A DNA stretch of 64,000 bases, from the NCBI RefSeq assembly GCF_000420505.1, contig NZ_ATVB01000006.1:1-64000 (forward strand). The letters run 5' to 3'. A model generated the notes under the pieces. It had not been told where the DNA came from, ran no database searches, and worked only from the letters and a program-made list of their open reading frames with translations. How positions within the stretch are numbered: position 1 is the first letter of the stretch; each line of letters begins with the position of its first letter. A program made the translations under genes and the position numbers. Below, piece after piece: positions 28,201-36,331 of this stretch. This DNA is from Alloscardovia omnicolens DSM 21503 (GTDB lineage: Bacteria > Actinomycetota > Actinomycetes > Actinomycetales > Bifidobacteriaceae).

Positions 28201-29541
28201 GATCCGAAAACCCAGCAAAATATTGAAAATATGAACGGTATTTCTATCTTCCTTGCAGAATGCCATGAGTATCTCGCTTCCGAAACTTTAGGCGATGAAC
28301 AGTGGAGAGATACGAAGATAGAAGCGAGCAGCTTAGCTCAGAACTTTGAATTTGATAATACTCCATACGGTTTTTTCGTGGGGGATTTAGCAGATTATTA
28401 TGCGCATGAAACTGTTTACAATGCTTTGGAAGCCGCTTGCTCTGCACAGCAGCGCACGGAGGGCGAGCTTTACATGCATCCTCGCATGCTGAATAGTGCA
28501 ATAGGACAGACTCTGGAACGTACAAAACAAGCTGTTGAGCAGCATACACATACGCGCTCGCTGGACGATGCTGGTGAGCAGACGAACGCACACGCCGAGC
28601 AGCACAAGAGTGCGACGAGTCTGCTCGATACAGCCGTGCGTGTGCATGAAACTATCAGCACTTTAGGATATGTGCACAGCGCTCAGGTTGAAGCAACTGG
28701 CAATCAACAGAACGCGCACAATAAGCCAAGTTCAGACGATCAACTTATTGCTCAAGCCAAGCGTATTCAGTTATCACGCAATACCTCAGTTACCGCAGTA
28801 CAGCGCGAGCTGGGAGAACAGAGTAATACATCGTCTGCGTTCCAACAGCTTCAACGCGCTCGCGCTATTATGAGACCTGTGCCATCACGCGCAGTTTATG
28901 AGAGTAATGCTCAGCTGTCGCCCGCTACTTTAGGTACTGTTTTCCATGCTTTTGCTCAACGATACTTTACTCCTGAGCGGGAGAGGGATGATGATTTTGC
29001 GCAGCTACGTGCTTCTATGTGTGAAGAGGTAGCGACTGAGCAGCCAGACAGCGCTTTAGATAAACAGATGCATGACTGGAAACAGCGGTTAATCAGCAGT
29101 GCTTTTGATCCGCAAGACTGTGTGGGAACAGAAGTTCCATTTGCTTATGCAGTGCGTTCTACAGGGCAGGCCGTTGTTGGCGTTATCGATGCTGTTTTTG
29201 TAGGACAAGTGCTGGACGATTCACCAATTTCTCAACATGCGCGCGAGAATAACACAACAATTTCCTACACGATTATTGACTGGAAAACAGGGCATAAGCC
29301 TTTAACTGCTCAAGAACGCGATGAGAAGTTGTTGCAAATAGATATGTATCGTGAAATTTGGGCTACATTGCGAGGCATAAGTGTAGACCAAGTGGACGCT
29401 GCCTTGTATTATGTAAGTGAAGCTGATGAGAGTAACAGAGTGCTTTATGCTCACTATAAGAGTGCACAGCAGATAGAAGAGCTTTTCCAAACACAAGTAG
29501 ACAATAAAGCGGACAATAAAACTGTTTCACAATACGATTAA
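25291..29541 (+). CDS. AdnAB-like UvrD/RecB-type helicase-nuclease subunit, active motor
   Basis: The 1416-residue partner starts at ATG 25291 inside the previous stop, preceded by GGAGGAG. Canonical SF1 helicase motifs are intact: TPEQNAVI (Q motif), GAGSGKTFT (27-35), DEYQDSS near 323, GDPYQAIYAWRGA (motif III), IHHAKGLEWDSVIIP near 800 and VALTRAKRD near 930. A RecB-type nuclease follows near the C-terminus (GTVFHAFAQRYF, GVIDAVFVG, IIDWKTGHKP near 1328). An unusual Ser/Ala/Glu/Gln low-complexity segment of about 55 residues (near 437-492) interrupts the motor between motifs. As this subunit has complete ATPase motifs and the partner is divergent, it is probably the main DNA-translocating motor in a heterodimer that processes broken ends for recombination. 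Confidence 0.85.
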   Translation: MTEITYTPEQNAVISADTYASMLIVAGAGSGKTFTMTQRIIALIKQGVSPEKILGLTFTKAAATELLTRVSSQVYAHRAHTRQDEETDADSAFLKPEVYTYDAFFQSIVRQFGLLVGMDPQTVPLSEAGTYQLIDSVIQEHIREALTAIEDAETTDLDDDTEDIGSYGTFVSEVLSLSDAISTSMIDSDCTSIDEAVERVESWDSAFIEHINGIIDNEYPAEKDLPNFGEKVKLSGAKTERGFQKWIDEKSRDYLAYLLVDLRKNTSRRSLLLKYVKLFHQKKQELHVAQFADFTIAAMQLVERFPWIGQYYRSRFTHVFLDEYQDSSTVQANLIARLFAPQGVHAPSASALTAVGDPYQAIYAWRGAAPGAFVNFLRATQAPSPLSLSASMRNPLIVLDMANMLTNPLRIGHKDVYNREGSIALHEVDVKKLSVFTPQSAKSAEPSSMETAEPYSAKSAETRAESQESQRAESQASHSATQTPQHTKNVDSERRQTSEHQGSFAALIYHTKRQEIDGVVRYAKAAIERSKSENNQRIARGQKAQAGPYVAVLMRAKTHMAQYAQALTEAGLTVQVDGINSVLDRPDAQDMLYVLNCVSNHAESTALVNLLASTRYALTTEDLQSLSRAASAYNTSISERLAAHVGLHQQEVSSRNHDTPVIMTLVDVLLSDNLSWILDTHFHGSERARTRVSQCAAMLRKVEAAQNMGVEKCIRVAGEELGLDIDIAVAYATSRAKKLTKEAAALSSIDTLVDLAHTYADELIDGQSESLSGFLAWLHNQKGSALPKNPTIIGSDNADVIVCTIHHAKGLEWDSVIIPSMEQNSFPSSQGSGLKIEQALPEGPVPFGQYDTSAKTWFSDPSAVPNPVRSDKDAVSRFADATEFNQFIPNAAVLEKLVYNQIRLPKREKLSEKMSIREESAQTVLEDERRLAYVALTRAKRDAIMLGYVEKESDALDAFAPVRFTPQGQGDPKTQQNIENMNGISIFLAECHEYLASETLGDEQWRDTKIEASSLAQNFEFDNTPYGFFVGDLADYYAHETVYNALEAACSAQQRTEGELYMHPRMLNSAIGQTLERTKQAVEQHTHTRSLDDAGEQTNAHAEQHKSATSLLDTAVRVHETISTLGYVHSAQVEATGNQQNAHNKPSSDDQLIAQAKRIQLSRNTSVTAVQRELGEQSNTSSAFQQLQRARAIMRPVPSRAVYESNAQLSPATLGTVFHAFAQRYFTPERERDDDFAQLRASMCEEVATEQPDSALDKQMHDWKQRLISSAFDPQDCVGTEVPFAYAVRSTGQAVVGVIDAVFVGQVLDDSPISQHARENNTTISYTIIDWKTGHKPLTAQERDEKLLQIDMYREIWATLRGISVDQVDAALYYVSEADESNRVLYAHYKSAQQIEELFQTQVDNKADNKTVSQYD

Positions 29542-29579
29542 TGTTGTTCGTTATGCGAAAGTGCAGATGGAAATGCATC

Positions 29580-29615
29580 AAGGGGTATTCCTGATTCTTG
29601 TGAGGGTTTACCCTT
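29580..29615 (+). terminator. Weak hairpin terminator after the helicase operon
   Basis: AAGGGGTA (29580-29587) can pair imperfectly with TACCCTT (29609-29615) and is followed by AAATTTTTATT. It is 38 bases past the helicase stop. The stem is short, so confidence is modest. Confidence 0.4.
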
Positions 29616-29703
29616 AAATTTTTATTCATTTCAATAAAGATTTTGATAACCCGTCGCTATGCGAGTATTGTGTGGTGAGTTTGAACGATATATAGAGGCA
29701 CGA

Positions 29704-31179
29704 ATGAATAACTGGTTTTTGAATATTTATATTGACAGAGGGTGGGTGATGTGGACGGCTGTTGCCATCACAACAGCCCTTGTTCTTCTCCTTCTTCCTG
29801 TCGGACATAAGCAGGTAGTTCTCGCGCATCAGCATGAGCAAGCAAATAACGCACAAGAAGCTCATGCGCGTCAATCAGGATGGTGGCAGCGCCATTGGTA
29901 TACAACTATTGCTGCGCAAGTCTTTTGGACAGTTCTTATGGGTGTGCTTGGCTGGATTATTGTGTATCTACTGTCCAATGTTTTTGTTGTTTTTGGCGTA
30001 GGTCTGGGAGACAAAGTCTTTATGCGTGTGGCATGCGGATTTGCAGGTGTGGGCTACGCTATCAGTTCCGCAGTTATGTATCGAGGATGGCGCAGAACAA
30101 TAGCTTTTTGTTTAATCCCAGCAGCAATTGTCTTAAGTGCTCTGCAAGTCAATGCAGCGTATGGTCAATACTCGACTGTTCGTGATGTGCTTGGCATGCC
30201 ACATTTTACTGAAGCACACAGCTTTCCTCGCGCTACCACAGGTGTTGATGATTATCTGGAAAAAGTAAAAGCAGGTAGCATTGAAGTTCCCAAGTATGGT
30301 CGCATTCATAGTGTAGTTATTCCAGCTACTGAATCACATTTCAAAGCCCGCCATGCAACAGTATATATTCCTCCAGCGGCATTAACGAAGGATGTTCCGT
30401 TCCTACCTGTTCTTATGCTTTTGCCAGGTCAGCCAGGAAATCCAAGCACGTTTTTCACGGCAGGACATATGGGGGAGATTGCTGACGCTTATGCATCCAA
30501 ACATCATGGTTTAGCGCCGGTTATTATTTCACCTGATCAGCTGGGCAACCGCTTCCATAACACTTTGTGCGCAGACACTATTAAATACGGGAAAGCACAA
30601 ACGTACCTCATGAAAGACGTGGTTAATTGGATGGAAAAGAAACTTCCAGTCACCACAAATCATAAGCAGTGGGGAATTGGAGGATTTTCTCAAGGAGGCA
30701 CTTGCTCAGTAGAGTTAGGTCCAGCATATCCGCATCTTTTCCATTACGTTATTGATGTTGCCGGCGAAGATGGGCCTCATGCAGGCTCCGCTCAAAACAT
30801 GATTGAGAACTATTTCGGCGGTAATAAAGCTGCTTACAAGCGTCATCTGCCAAAAAATACCTTCTCTTCTCATCCATATCAAGGTCAGCGCATTATTTTC
30901 GGCGCAGGACAGCTCGATACTTTAGGTCAGGCAAACTGCCGTAATGTCAGTCAATACGCTCGGCAAAACGGGTGGTCTATTCAATCCGTTATGTCGTATG
31001 GTTCAGCACATGATTGGACGACTGTTCGCGCAGTTACGGCATATGCTCTTGCTGATTTTGGGTATATGAACGGTTTGGGCGATAAACTTGATTTCAGTTC
31101 ATTCAAGGGCATAACGCATATTGCAGGTATTGAACCGACCGCGCATCATGCGCATACATCACGCAATACTCAACACTGA
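29704..31179 (+). CDS. Membrane-anchored alpha/beta-hydrolase (esterase family)
   Basis: From ATG 29704 (chosen for the AGAGG five bases upstream; an ATG at 29659 has none) the product is 491 residues. The first ~150 residues hold about four membrane spans; the rest is an esterase domain of the kind seen in actinobacterial mycolyltransferase-like proteins, with the nucleophile elbow GGFSQGG (Ser near 327), a strand HATVYIPPAAL before it, and a late histidine in GSAHDW. No mycolate metabolism is expected here. The gene is 23 bases upstream of an MprF-type synthase. In some actinobacteria and proteobacteria such a pair consists of an aminoacyl-phosphatidylglycerol synthase and a hydrolase that removes the amino acid, so this protein may be the hydrolase; that role is inference. 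Confidence 0.75.
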   Translation: MNNWFLNIYIDRGWVMWTAVAITTALVLLLLPVGHKQVVLAHQHEQANNAQEAHARQSGWWQRHWYTTIAAQVFWTVLMGVLGWIIVYLLSNVFVVFGVGLGDKVFMRVACGFAGVGYAISSAVMYRGWRRTIAFCLIPAAIVLSALQVNAAYGQYSTVRDVLGMPHFTEAHSFPRATTGVDDYLEKVKAGSIEVPKYGRIHSVVIPATESHFKARHATVYIPPAALTKDVPFLPVLMLLPGQPGNPSTFFTAGHMGEIADAYASKHHGLAPVIISPDQLGNRFHNTLCADTIKYGKAQTYLMKDVVNWMEKKLPVTTNHKQWGIGGFSQGGTCSVELGPAYPHLFHYVIDVAGEDGPHAGSAQNMIENYFGGNKAAYKRHLPKNTFSSHPYQGQRIIFGAGQLDTLGQANCRNVSQYARQNGWSIQSVMSYGSAHDWTTVRAVTAYALADFGYMNGLGDKLDFSSFKGITHIAGIEPTAHHAHTSRNTQH

Positions 31180-31202
31180 TACTCGATACTTAGGAGTAAA
31201 GA

Positions 31203-33884
31203 ATGACGGACACAGTAGAGAAAAAAGAACAGGTCGCCCGCAGTAATCACGATAGTCGTAATAATAACGATAAAAAGAAGCGTAAAAGCCGCGGTATTGC
31301 TCAATCGGTGGGCACAATCCTTTTGGACGTAATTAAGTTTCTTACCGACCGCCCACTGACTTTGTGTATGACGGGTCTGTTTGTGCTTGTTAATATCGCT
31401 ATGCGTATTGCATGGGATGCCAGTATTATCGGGCCGAAATACGATTCCGTTATTAGCCCGTTCTCGAAAGTGAATAAATTCCCGGGAGAATTCTTTAACG
31501 TAACTTTGCGTGATTTGCATGGTTATGGGTGGGCACGCAGTTTAGGCACAATATTTATTGTGAACACGGTGACCGGTCTTGTTGTAGGCGTTTTCGTGAT
31601 TATTGCCTTGTTTGGTGTAGCAGAATCCAAATTGGGGTGGCTTAAAGCTCTTACTGTGTCTGTGGTGAGCACAACTATCGGCTTATCCTCAGCATTTGGT
31701 TTATATTTTGCCGCGTATTCAGGCACTCATCGTTGGGCAGCGCTGAGCAGATTCCCGTTAAATTATGGTATTACTGTGTTGGTTATTGGCGCTTTTATGG
31801 CTGCTTCATCAACGATGAATGCTCTGTGGCAGCGTCGTATTTCTATTGTGATTTATGCCGTCATGATCACACTGATTTTATATCGTGGAGCATTTATTGA
31901 TTACGCTATTATTTTGAGCGCTTTTATTGGCCATATGCTCGGCTATATGATTTCGAGCAATAATTTATCGCAGGTTGTGTCTGCATACCGCTATATCGGT
32001 GTGGTTGAACGTCGCCGTATTTTAGCTGTTGTGTATACGGTTTTTGCCACTGGTCCGCTGGTAGCAGCTTTCTCCCGCGTGCACGCTGGACCGCTCTCAT
32101 CCTTAGGTATGCTTTTGAGCGCTGATTCCGTTAGTGCATCGCATCATATTACGTGTGAGAATAATTCTTTGGGAGCAGACTGTCTTATTTTCCATCGTGC
32201 TTTGGGCGCTGACCGCGTTTTGAGCATGACCTTAAGTATTATGCTACTTCTCGTTATGCTTACTATTGCTTGGGGATTATTGCGAGGATTAAGAGTAGCA
32301 GCCTGGTCTGCGATTGTTTTGAACGCTATGATTGCGTTGACAACATCAGGTTTTTATATTTTCTTACCTCTGACGCGAGATACTGCTGTAGATGTGTCCT
32401 TCGCTGAACGCATCAAGTTTGTTGTATCTAATGGAGGTCTTTTTAACCTCGCACTTATGGCAATTATGACTATTGGTTTTATTATTGCCATTGTTGTGAA
32501 CTTTGAATCTTTCCCTTATACCACTAACCGTTCACGCCTCATAAATGGCGGCGGTATTATTGGTTTTTCGGCTGTCACTCTTATTGGCTTGTGCATTATG
32601 CTTTCGAGTGATTCTGTGAAATGGTCAACAAGTTTCGGCCGTATTGTGTTCGACTGTATTGCTTTGTGCCTCAATATTTTGTTGCATTTCTTCCCTATGG
32701 GCTTCTTGCGTCAAACTTGGGGAATGGAACATGGTGTGCTCAATTCCTCTACCGGTATTTGGATGATTCAGCTGAGCGGTTTAATCTTCTGGCTGATCGT
32801 TGAAGGCGTTTTCCTGCGATGGTTTAGCGCTGTAACAGCAAGTAAGAACGAACAGAGCGCTCACGTGGATGCAGTATTGCGTAAGGGCGGTGAATCCATG
32901 TCGTTTATGGCAACATGGGATGGAAACCGTTACTGGTACAGCAAAGACGGAAACACAGCTATTGCTTACCGCGTATACCTCAATATTGCTATTGCTGTAA
33001 CAGGCGCTTTCGGTACTCCAAGCGCATACGAGCAGGCTCTTAAAGAGTTTACTCAGTTCTGTGAAGAACACGGTTGGACTCCTGTTATGTACAGTGTGCA
33101 TAATAATCAGCGAGAAATCCTCGAAAACTGGGGATGGAACTCTCTAGACGTGGGTACGGAAATGATTATTAATCCGCGTGAATGGAAAACCACAGGAAAG
33201 AAGTGGCAAGATATTCGCACGGCTATTAATAAAGCAAAACGTGAAGGTATTACTGACGTTCTATCTACTTTTAAAGCTGAACCGATCGAAATCCGTCAGC
33301 AAATCATGGATATTTCTGAGGAATGGACGGAAGAAAAGGCTCTGCCGGAAATGAAGTTTACGCTCGGCGGTGTAGAAGAACTGATGGATGAGCGCGTAAA
33401 AATTCTCTATGCTATCGATGAACAAGGAGTAGTGCAGGCCGTAACCAGTTGGATGCCAACTTACCGTGACGGAGTTATTGTGGGATGGACGCTTGATTTC
33501 ATGCGTCACCGCGATAACAGCATGAAGGGTATTATGGAGTACCTGATTGCACGTATGGCAGAACGGCTGCATGACGACGAGAACAGCACTGTTGAATTCC
33601 TGAGCTTGTCGGCTGCTCCGTTATCGGGGATGGCTGTGCATGATGGGCAATCTGAACTTCTGTCGCATACCTTGGAATTAGTGGGTAAATTGCTTGAACC
33701 AGCTTACGGTTTCAGCTCCTTATTCTTCTTTAAGAAGAAATTCCAGCCACAAGAAGATCATGTATTTATTGTGTATCCTGATTCTGCGAAACTATTACAG
33801 GTATCGTTAGCAATTAGTCATGCGTATTTGCCACAGATATCGGCAAGTGATTTGATTACATTGTTAAAAACAATGCGAGGATGA
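31203..33884 (+). CDS. MprF-type aminoacyl-phosphatidylglycerol synthase
   Basis: The 893-residue protein has a lysine-rich cytoplasmic start, about 12-14 membrane spans in the first 560 residues, and a C-terminal DUF2156/GNAT-like catalytic domain (from about 570). The catalytic part includes GGESMSFMATWDGNRYWYS, GTPSAYEQALKEF, and KWQDIRTAINKAKREGI, typical of lysyl/alanyl-phosphatidylglycerol synthases. Such enzymes transfer an amino acid from charged tRNA to phosphatidylglycerol, lowering surface negative charge and raising resistance to cationic peptides. Whether lysine or alanine is used cannot be read from the sequence. It is in one operon with the esterase upstream and a GNAT protein downstream (ATGA overlap). 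Confidence 0.88.
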   Translation: MTDTVEKKEQVARSNHDSRNNNDKKKRKSRGIAQSVGTILLDVIKFLTDRPLTLCMTGLFVLVNIAMRIAWDASIIGPKYDSVISPFSKVNKFPGEFFNVTLRDLHGYGWARSLGTIFIVNTVTGLVVGVFVIIALFGVAESKLGWLKALTVSVVSTTIGLSSAFGLYFAAYSGTHRWAALSRFPLNYGITVLVIGAFMAASSTMNALWQRRISIVIYAVMITLILYRGAFIDYAIILSAFIGHMLGYMISSNNLSQVVSAYRYIGVVERRRILAVVYTVFATGPLVAAFSRVHAGPLSSLGMLLSADSVSASHHITCENNSLGADCLIFHRALGADRVLSMTLSIMLLLVMLTIAWGLLRGLRVAAWSAIVLNAMIALTTSGFYIFLPLTRDTAVDVSFAERIKFVVSNGGLFNLALMAIMTIGFIIAIVVNFESFPYTTNRSRLINGGGIIGFSAVTLIGLCIMLSSDSVKWSTSFGRIVFDCIALCLNILLHFFPMGFLRQTWGMEHGVLNSSTGIWMIQLSGLIFWLIVEGVFLRWFSAVTASKNEQSAHVDAVLRKGGESMSFMATWDGNRYWYSKDGNTAIAYRVYLNIAIAVTGAFGTPSAYEQALKEFTQFCEEHGWTPVMYSVHNNQREILENWGWNSLDVGTEMIINPREWKTTGKKWQDIRTAINKAKREGITDVLSTFKAEPIEIRQQIMDISEEWTEEKALPEMKFTLGGVEELMDERVKILYAIDEQGVVQAVTSWMPTYRDGVIVGWTLDFMRHRDNSMKGIMEYLIARMAERLHDDENSTVEFLSLSAAPLSGMAVHDGQSELLSHTLELVGKLLEPAYGFSSLFFFKKKFQPQEDHVFIVYPDSAKLLQVSLAISHAYLPQISASDLITLLKTMRG

Positions 33885-34564
33885 GGATAGTGCGATTTAT
33901 GAAAGATAGCGTTCATCTGCGTGCAGTACGTTCGAGTGATATTGCACAGTTAGCTACCATCATGTTTGACACGTGGTATGCGCAGGATAGTCAAGAGGCA
34001 ACTGTGCAGCAGCGAGAACTGTTACATTCCATGGCACTATTCGACGTTGCACACTACTGCGAAACATCTACGCACGCCATGGTTGCTGTAGATGATGACC
34101 CGCATATTCCTGATATGGATATTCTCGGTGTAGCTATGTGGCGCAACGATACTGACTGGGAGCAGGGGATTAATCAAAAAGACGTAGTGAGCAATGACCT
34201 CAATGCTATTGCGAAGTTGCGTTCTTCGTCTGCACAGTTCAACCTGATGATGGAAGAATTTGAAGCAGATGCGGCACGTACACTAGAGCTTGCTGAGGCA
34301 GCCGCTCAATCCAGTGGCGCAGAACTGCGCTTATTTATGATTGCTCAACACGCTCGAGGGCTCGGAGTTGGGAAGCGTTTGCTCGGCAGCGCTGAAAGTT
34401 CCATGCGTCTAAGTGGCGCTCAGCGCTATTATCTGTATACTGATAGTGAATGTGACTACAGCTTCTACGATCATCGTGGAATGACTCGAGCCACACAAGC
34501 TCTTCAGGTTCCAGGACCTGGAGGAAAAATTGTAGATAAATATATTTATATGCAAAACTTGTAG
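33881..34564 (+). CDS. GNAT-family N-acetyltransferase
   Basis: The 227-residue product starts at the ATGA overlapping the stop of the MprF-like gene (33881-33884); an ATG at 33899 is an alternative. It opens with VHLRAVRSSDIAQLATIMFD, a common GNAT beginning, and has the acetyl-CoA loop in ARGLGVGKRLLGSAESS (about 165-182), followed by RYYLYTDSECDYSFYDHRG, a usual C-terminal strand. The substrate is unknown. Tight coupling to the lipid aminoacylation gene suggests co-expression, but no functional link can be shown from sequence. Confidence 0.82.
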   Translation: MRIVRFMKDSVHLRAVRSSDIAQLATIMFDTWYAQDSQEATVQQRELLHSMALFDVAHYCETSTHAMVAVDDDPHIPDMDILGVAMWRNDTDWEQGINQKDVVSNDLNAIAKLRSSSAQFNLMMEEFEADAARTLELAEAAAQSSGAELRLFMIAQHARGLGVGKRLLGSAESSMRLSGAQRYYLYTDSECDYSFYDHRGMTRATQALQVPGPGGKIVDKYIYMQNL

Positions 34565-34648
34565 CCCGACTTGAGGCGCATGTAACACGGTATGTTTTCA
34601 TACGCGCAGACTCATCGGTGACACAAAGAGTGAAAGCTAGGACAAGAA

Positions 34649-35938
34649 GTGTATAAAAAGATCTTCTCTATTCCTGGCGCCGCCGCTTTCTGCGTCTCCG
34701 CAGGAATGGCGCGCGTTACAATGTCAACTATTGGGTTAAGCATGATTTTGTGCTTAAACAATATTTATAACGAGTGGACCTCTGCCGGCATTATGAGTGC
34801 TGTGTATGTTATTTCTGCAGCAGTGGTTACTCCTCTTTACGCAAAACTTTTCGATACCTTTGGGCAAAAACGTGTGGGATTAATCGTTGCACCTGTGCAG
34901 TTTGCTACTCTGCTCACCTTTGCAGTCGCAGCGTATATGCGTGCACCTTTAGCCCTGCTCTTCGGACTTGCTGTAGTAGTGGGACTGAGCATGTATTCGG
35001 TGGGAGCAGTGGTGCGAACACGCTGGGCATGGGTTTTGCGTGATAAACCAGAAGCATATTTGAACACTGCTTATGCTTTAGAATCTGCTGTGGACGAACT
35101 GATTTTTATTATCGGTCCTATTGTGGCTGCGTCCATCGCAACAAGCTTCCCGCCAGTATCTACCGTTATTCCGTTTATACTTTTCGGCGGCATCAGCTTT
35201 ATTGGTTCGCTCATTTTCTACAACCTCAAATCTTCAACGCCTCCAGCTGTGAAGACCATGCGTAATGTGGATGTGAATAATGTTGAACCAGCATCGGCTC
35301 ATATGTCTGCTGTGCTGCGCGATCGCAATATTCTGTTCTATCCAGGCGTACTCATGCTCACCATTGCAATTGTGCTGTTCAATTCCACTTTCTCAGCATT
35401 TGACGTAACGATGACTGCTGTTATGAAGAGCGTGGGACTATACCACTACACTGGATTTATGCTTGCAACCATTGCTATTGGTTCGCTTATTGGCGCGCTT
35501 ATTTTCGGTTCGCGCTCGCATACACACAATCCGTGGATGCGCATGATTGGTTTCATGATCTTGCTCGCTGCCGGCATTTCGGGCGTGGCATTTAGTGTGC
35601 AATGGTTGTTTGTTGCAGCCCTGTGGGGAGTATTCGCAGGACTTTTCGTAGCACCAACCTATGCCTCTGCCAATATGATTGTTCGAGAAATTGCTCCAGC
35701 TAATAAGCTGACCGAAGGATTAAGCTGGGTATCTACAGGTGGAACAGTAGGCGCTTCTTTAGGCTCGGCAGTGAGCGGTATTTTCCTCGACAATTTGGGA
35801 AATAATGCCACCTTACACACTTTGTGGTTATGTGCTGTTTTGGCTATACCATTCTTCTTCCTCGGATACCTCCAAGTGCGTTCTTTCGAAAAGAAGCACG
35901 GCGCTCTAGCTGCGGGTGCAGAAGATAGGTTAGAGTAG
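34649..35938 (+). CDS. MFS transporter
   Basis: The 429-residue protein has 12 predicted membrane spans in two halves and MFS-like loop residues such as LFDTFGQKRVG between spans 2 and 3 and ALIFGSRSH in the second half. A GTG at 34649 is the start (AGGACAAGAA just before). It resembles actinobacterial drug-export-type MFS proteins, but the substrate is not predictable. It follows the lipid aminoacylation operon after an 84-bp gap and ends before a clear terminator. Confidence 0.85.
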   Translation: MYKKIFSIPGAAAFCVSAGMARVTMSTIGLSMILCLNNIYNEWTSAGIMSAVYVISAAVVTPLYAKLFDTFGQKRVGLIVAPVQFATLLTFAVAAYMRAPLALLFGLAVVVGLSMYSVGAVVRTRWAWVLRDKPEAYLNTAYALESAVDELIFIIGPIVAASIATSFPPVSTVIPFILFGGISFIGSLIFYNLKSSTPPAVKTMRNVDVNNVEPASAHMSAVLRDRNILFYPGVLMLTIAIVLFNSTFSAFDVTMTAVMKSVGLYHYTGFMLATIAIGSLIGALIFGSRSHTHNPWMRMIGFMILLAAGISGVAFSVQWLFVAALWGVFAGLFVAPTYASANMIVREIAPANKLTEGLSWVSTGGTVGASLGSAVSGIFLDNLGNNATLHTLWLCAVLAIPFFFLGYLQVRSFEKKHGALAAGAEDRLE

Positions 35939-35977
35939 CTGGGATGGCTGGAACAGTTGCTCAAGTTGTTGTTGTGC

Positions 35978-36014
35978 GTGGGTTTGCTGCTATATAAGCG
36001 GCAAACCCACCTTT
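35978..36014 (+). terminator. Intrinsic terminator after MFS gene
   Basis: GTGGGTTTGC (35978-35987) pairs with GCAAACCCAC (36001-36010), followed by CTTTT. It is 40 bases after the MFS stop codon. Confidence 0.75.
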
Positions 36015-36111
36015 TATGTGCGCGCTCTTGGAGGCTGGGTGGTGTCATATGCGGTTTTCTGTTCCAATCCGCTTTTACCAGGACTGATGTAGTTGATCAT
36101 CCGATAATCAA

Positions 36112-36192
36112 CTTAGCCGATTAATACACCTACTGTGCCAGTTTTGACGCACAAAAATGGCTTCAAAACTGGCATAACGGTTGCGCATATCG
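36112..36192 (+). repeat. 81-bp dispersed palindromic repeat, copy A
   Basis: This intergenic block between the MFS gene and dapB is about 88% identical (10 differences by manual alignment) to the reverse complement of 48213-48293. It is built around the inverted repeat GCCAGTTTTGA ... TTCAAAACTGGC with ACAAAAATGG near the loop, flanked by CCGATTAATACACCT on the left and CGGTTGCGCATATCG on the right. A short open frame (MPVLTHKNGFKTGITVAHI...) crosses it but is a by-product of the repeat, since the other copy gives a similar peptide start. The rest of 36015-36331 is C-rich with no gene recognised. Confidence 0.75.
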
Positions 36193-36331
36193 CCTGCACA
36201 CTCCACCAGCACACGCTCCCGCACCCGCGCCCACGCTACGCCACCCACATCCACCGCCATGTGTCGCACTTCAATTGCATAATGCAATCAGAAGAGAAGC
36301 GAGCAAAACTGAGCAAAAGCAAGGAGATAAA

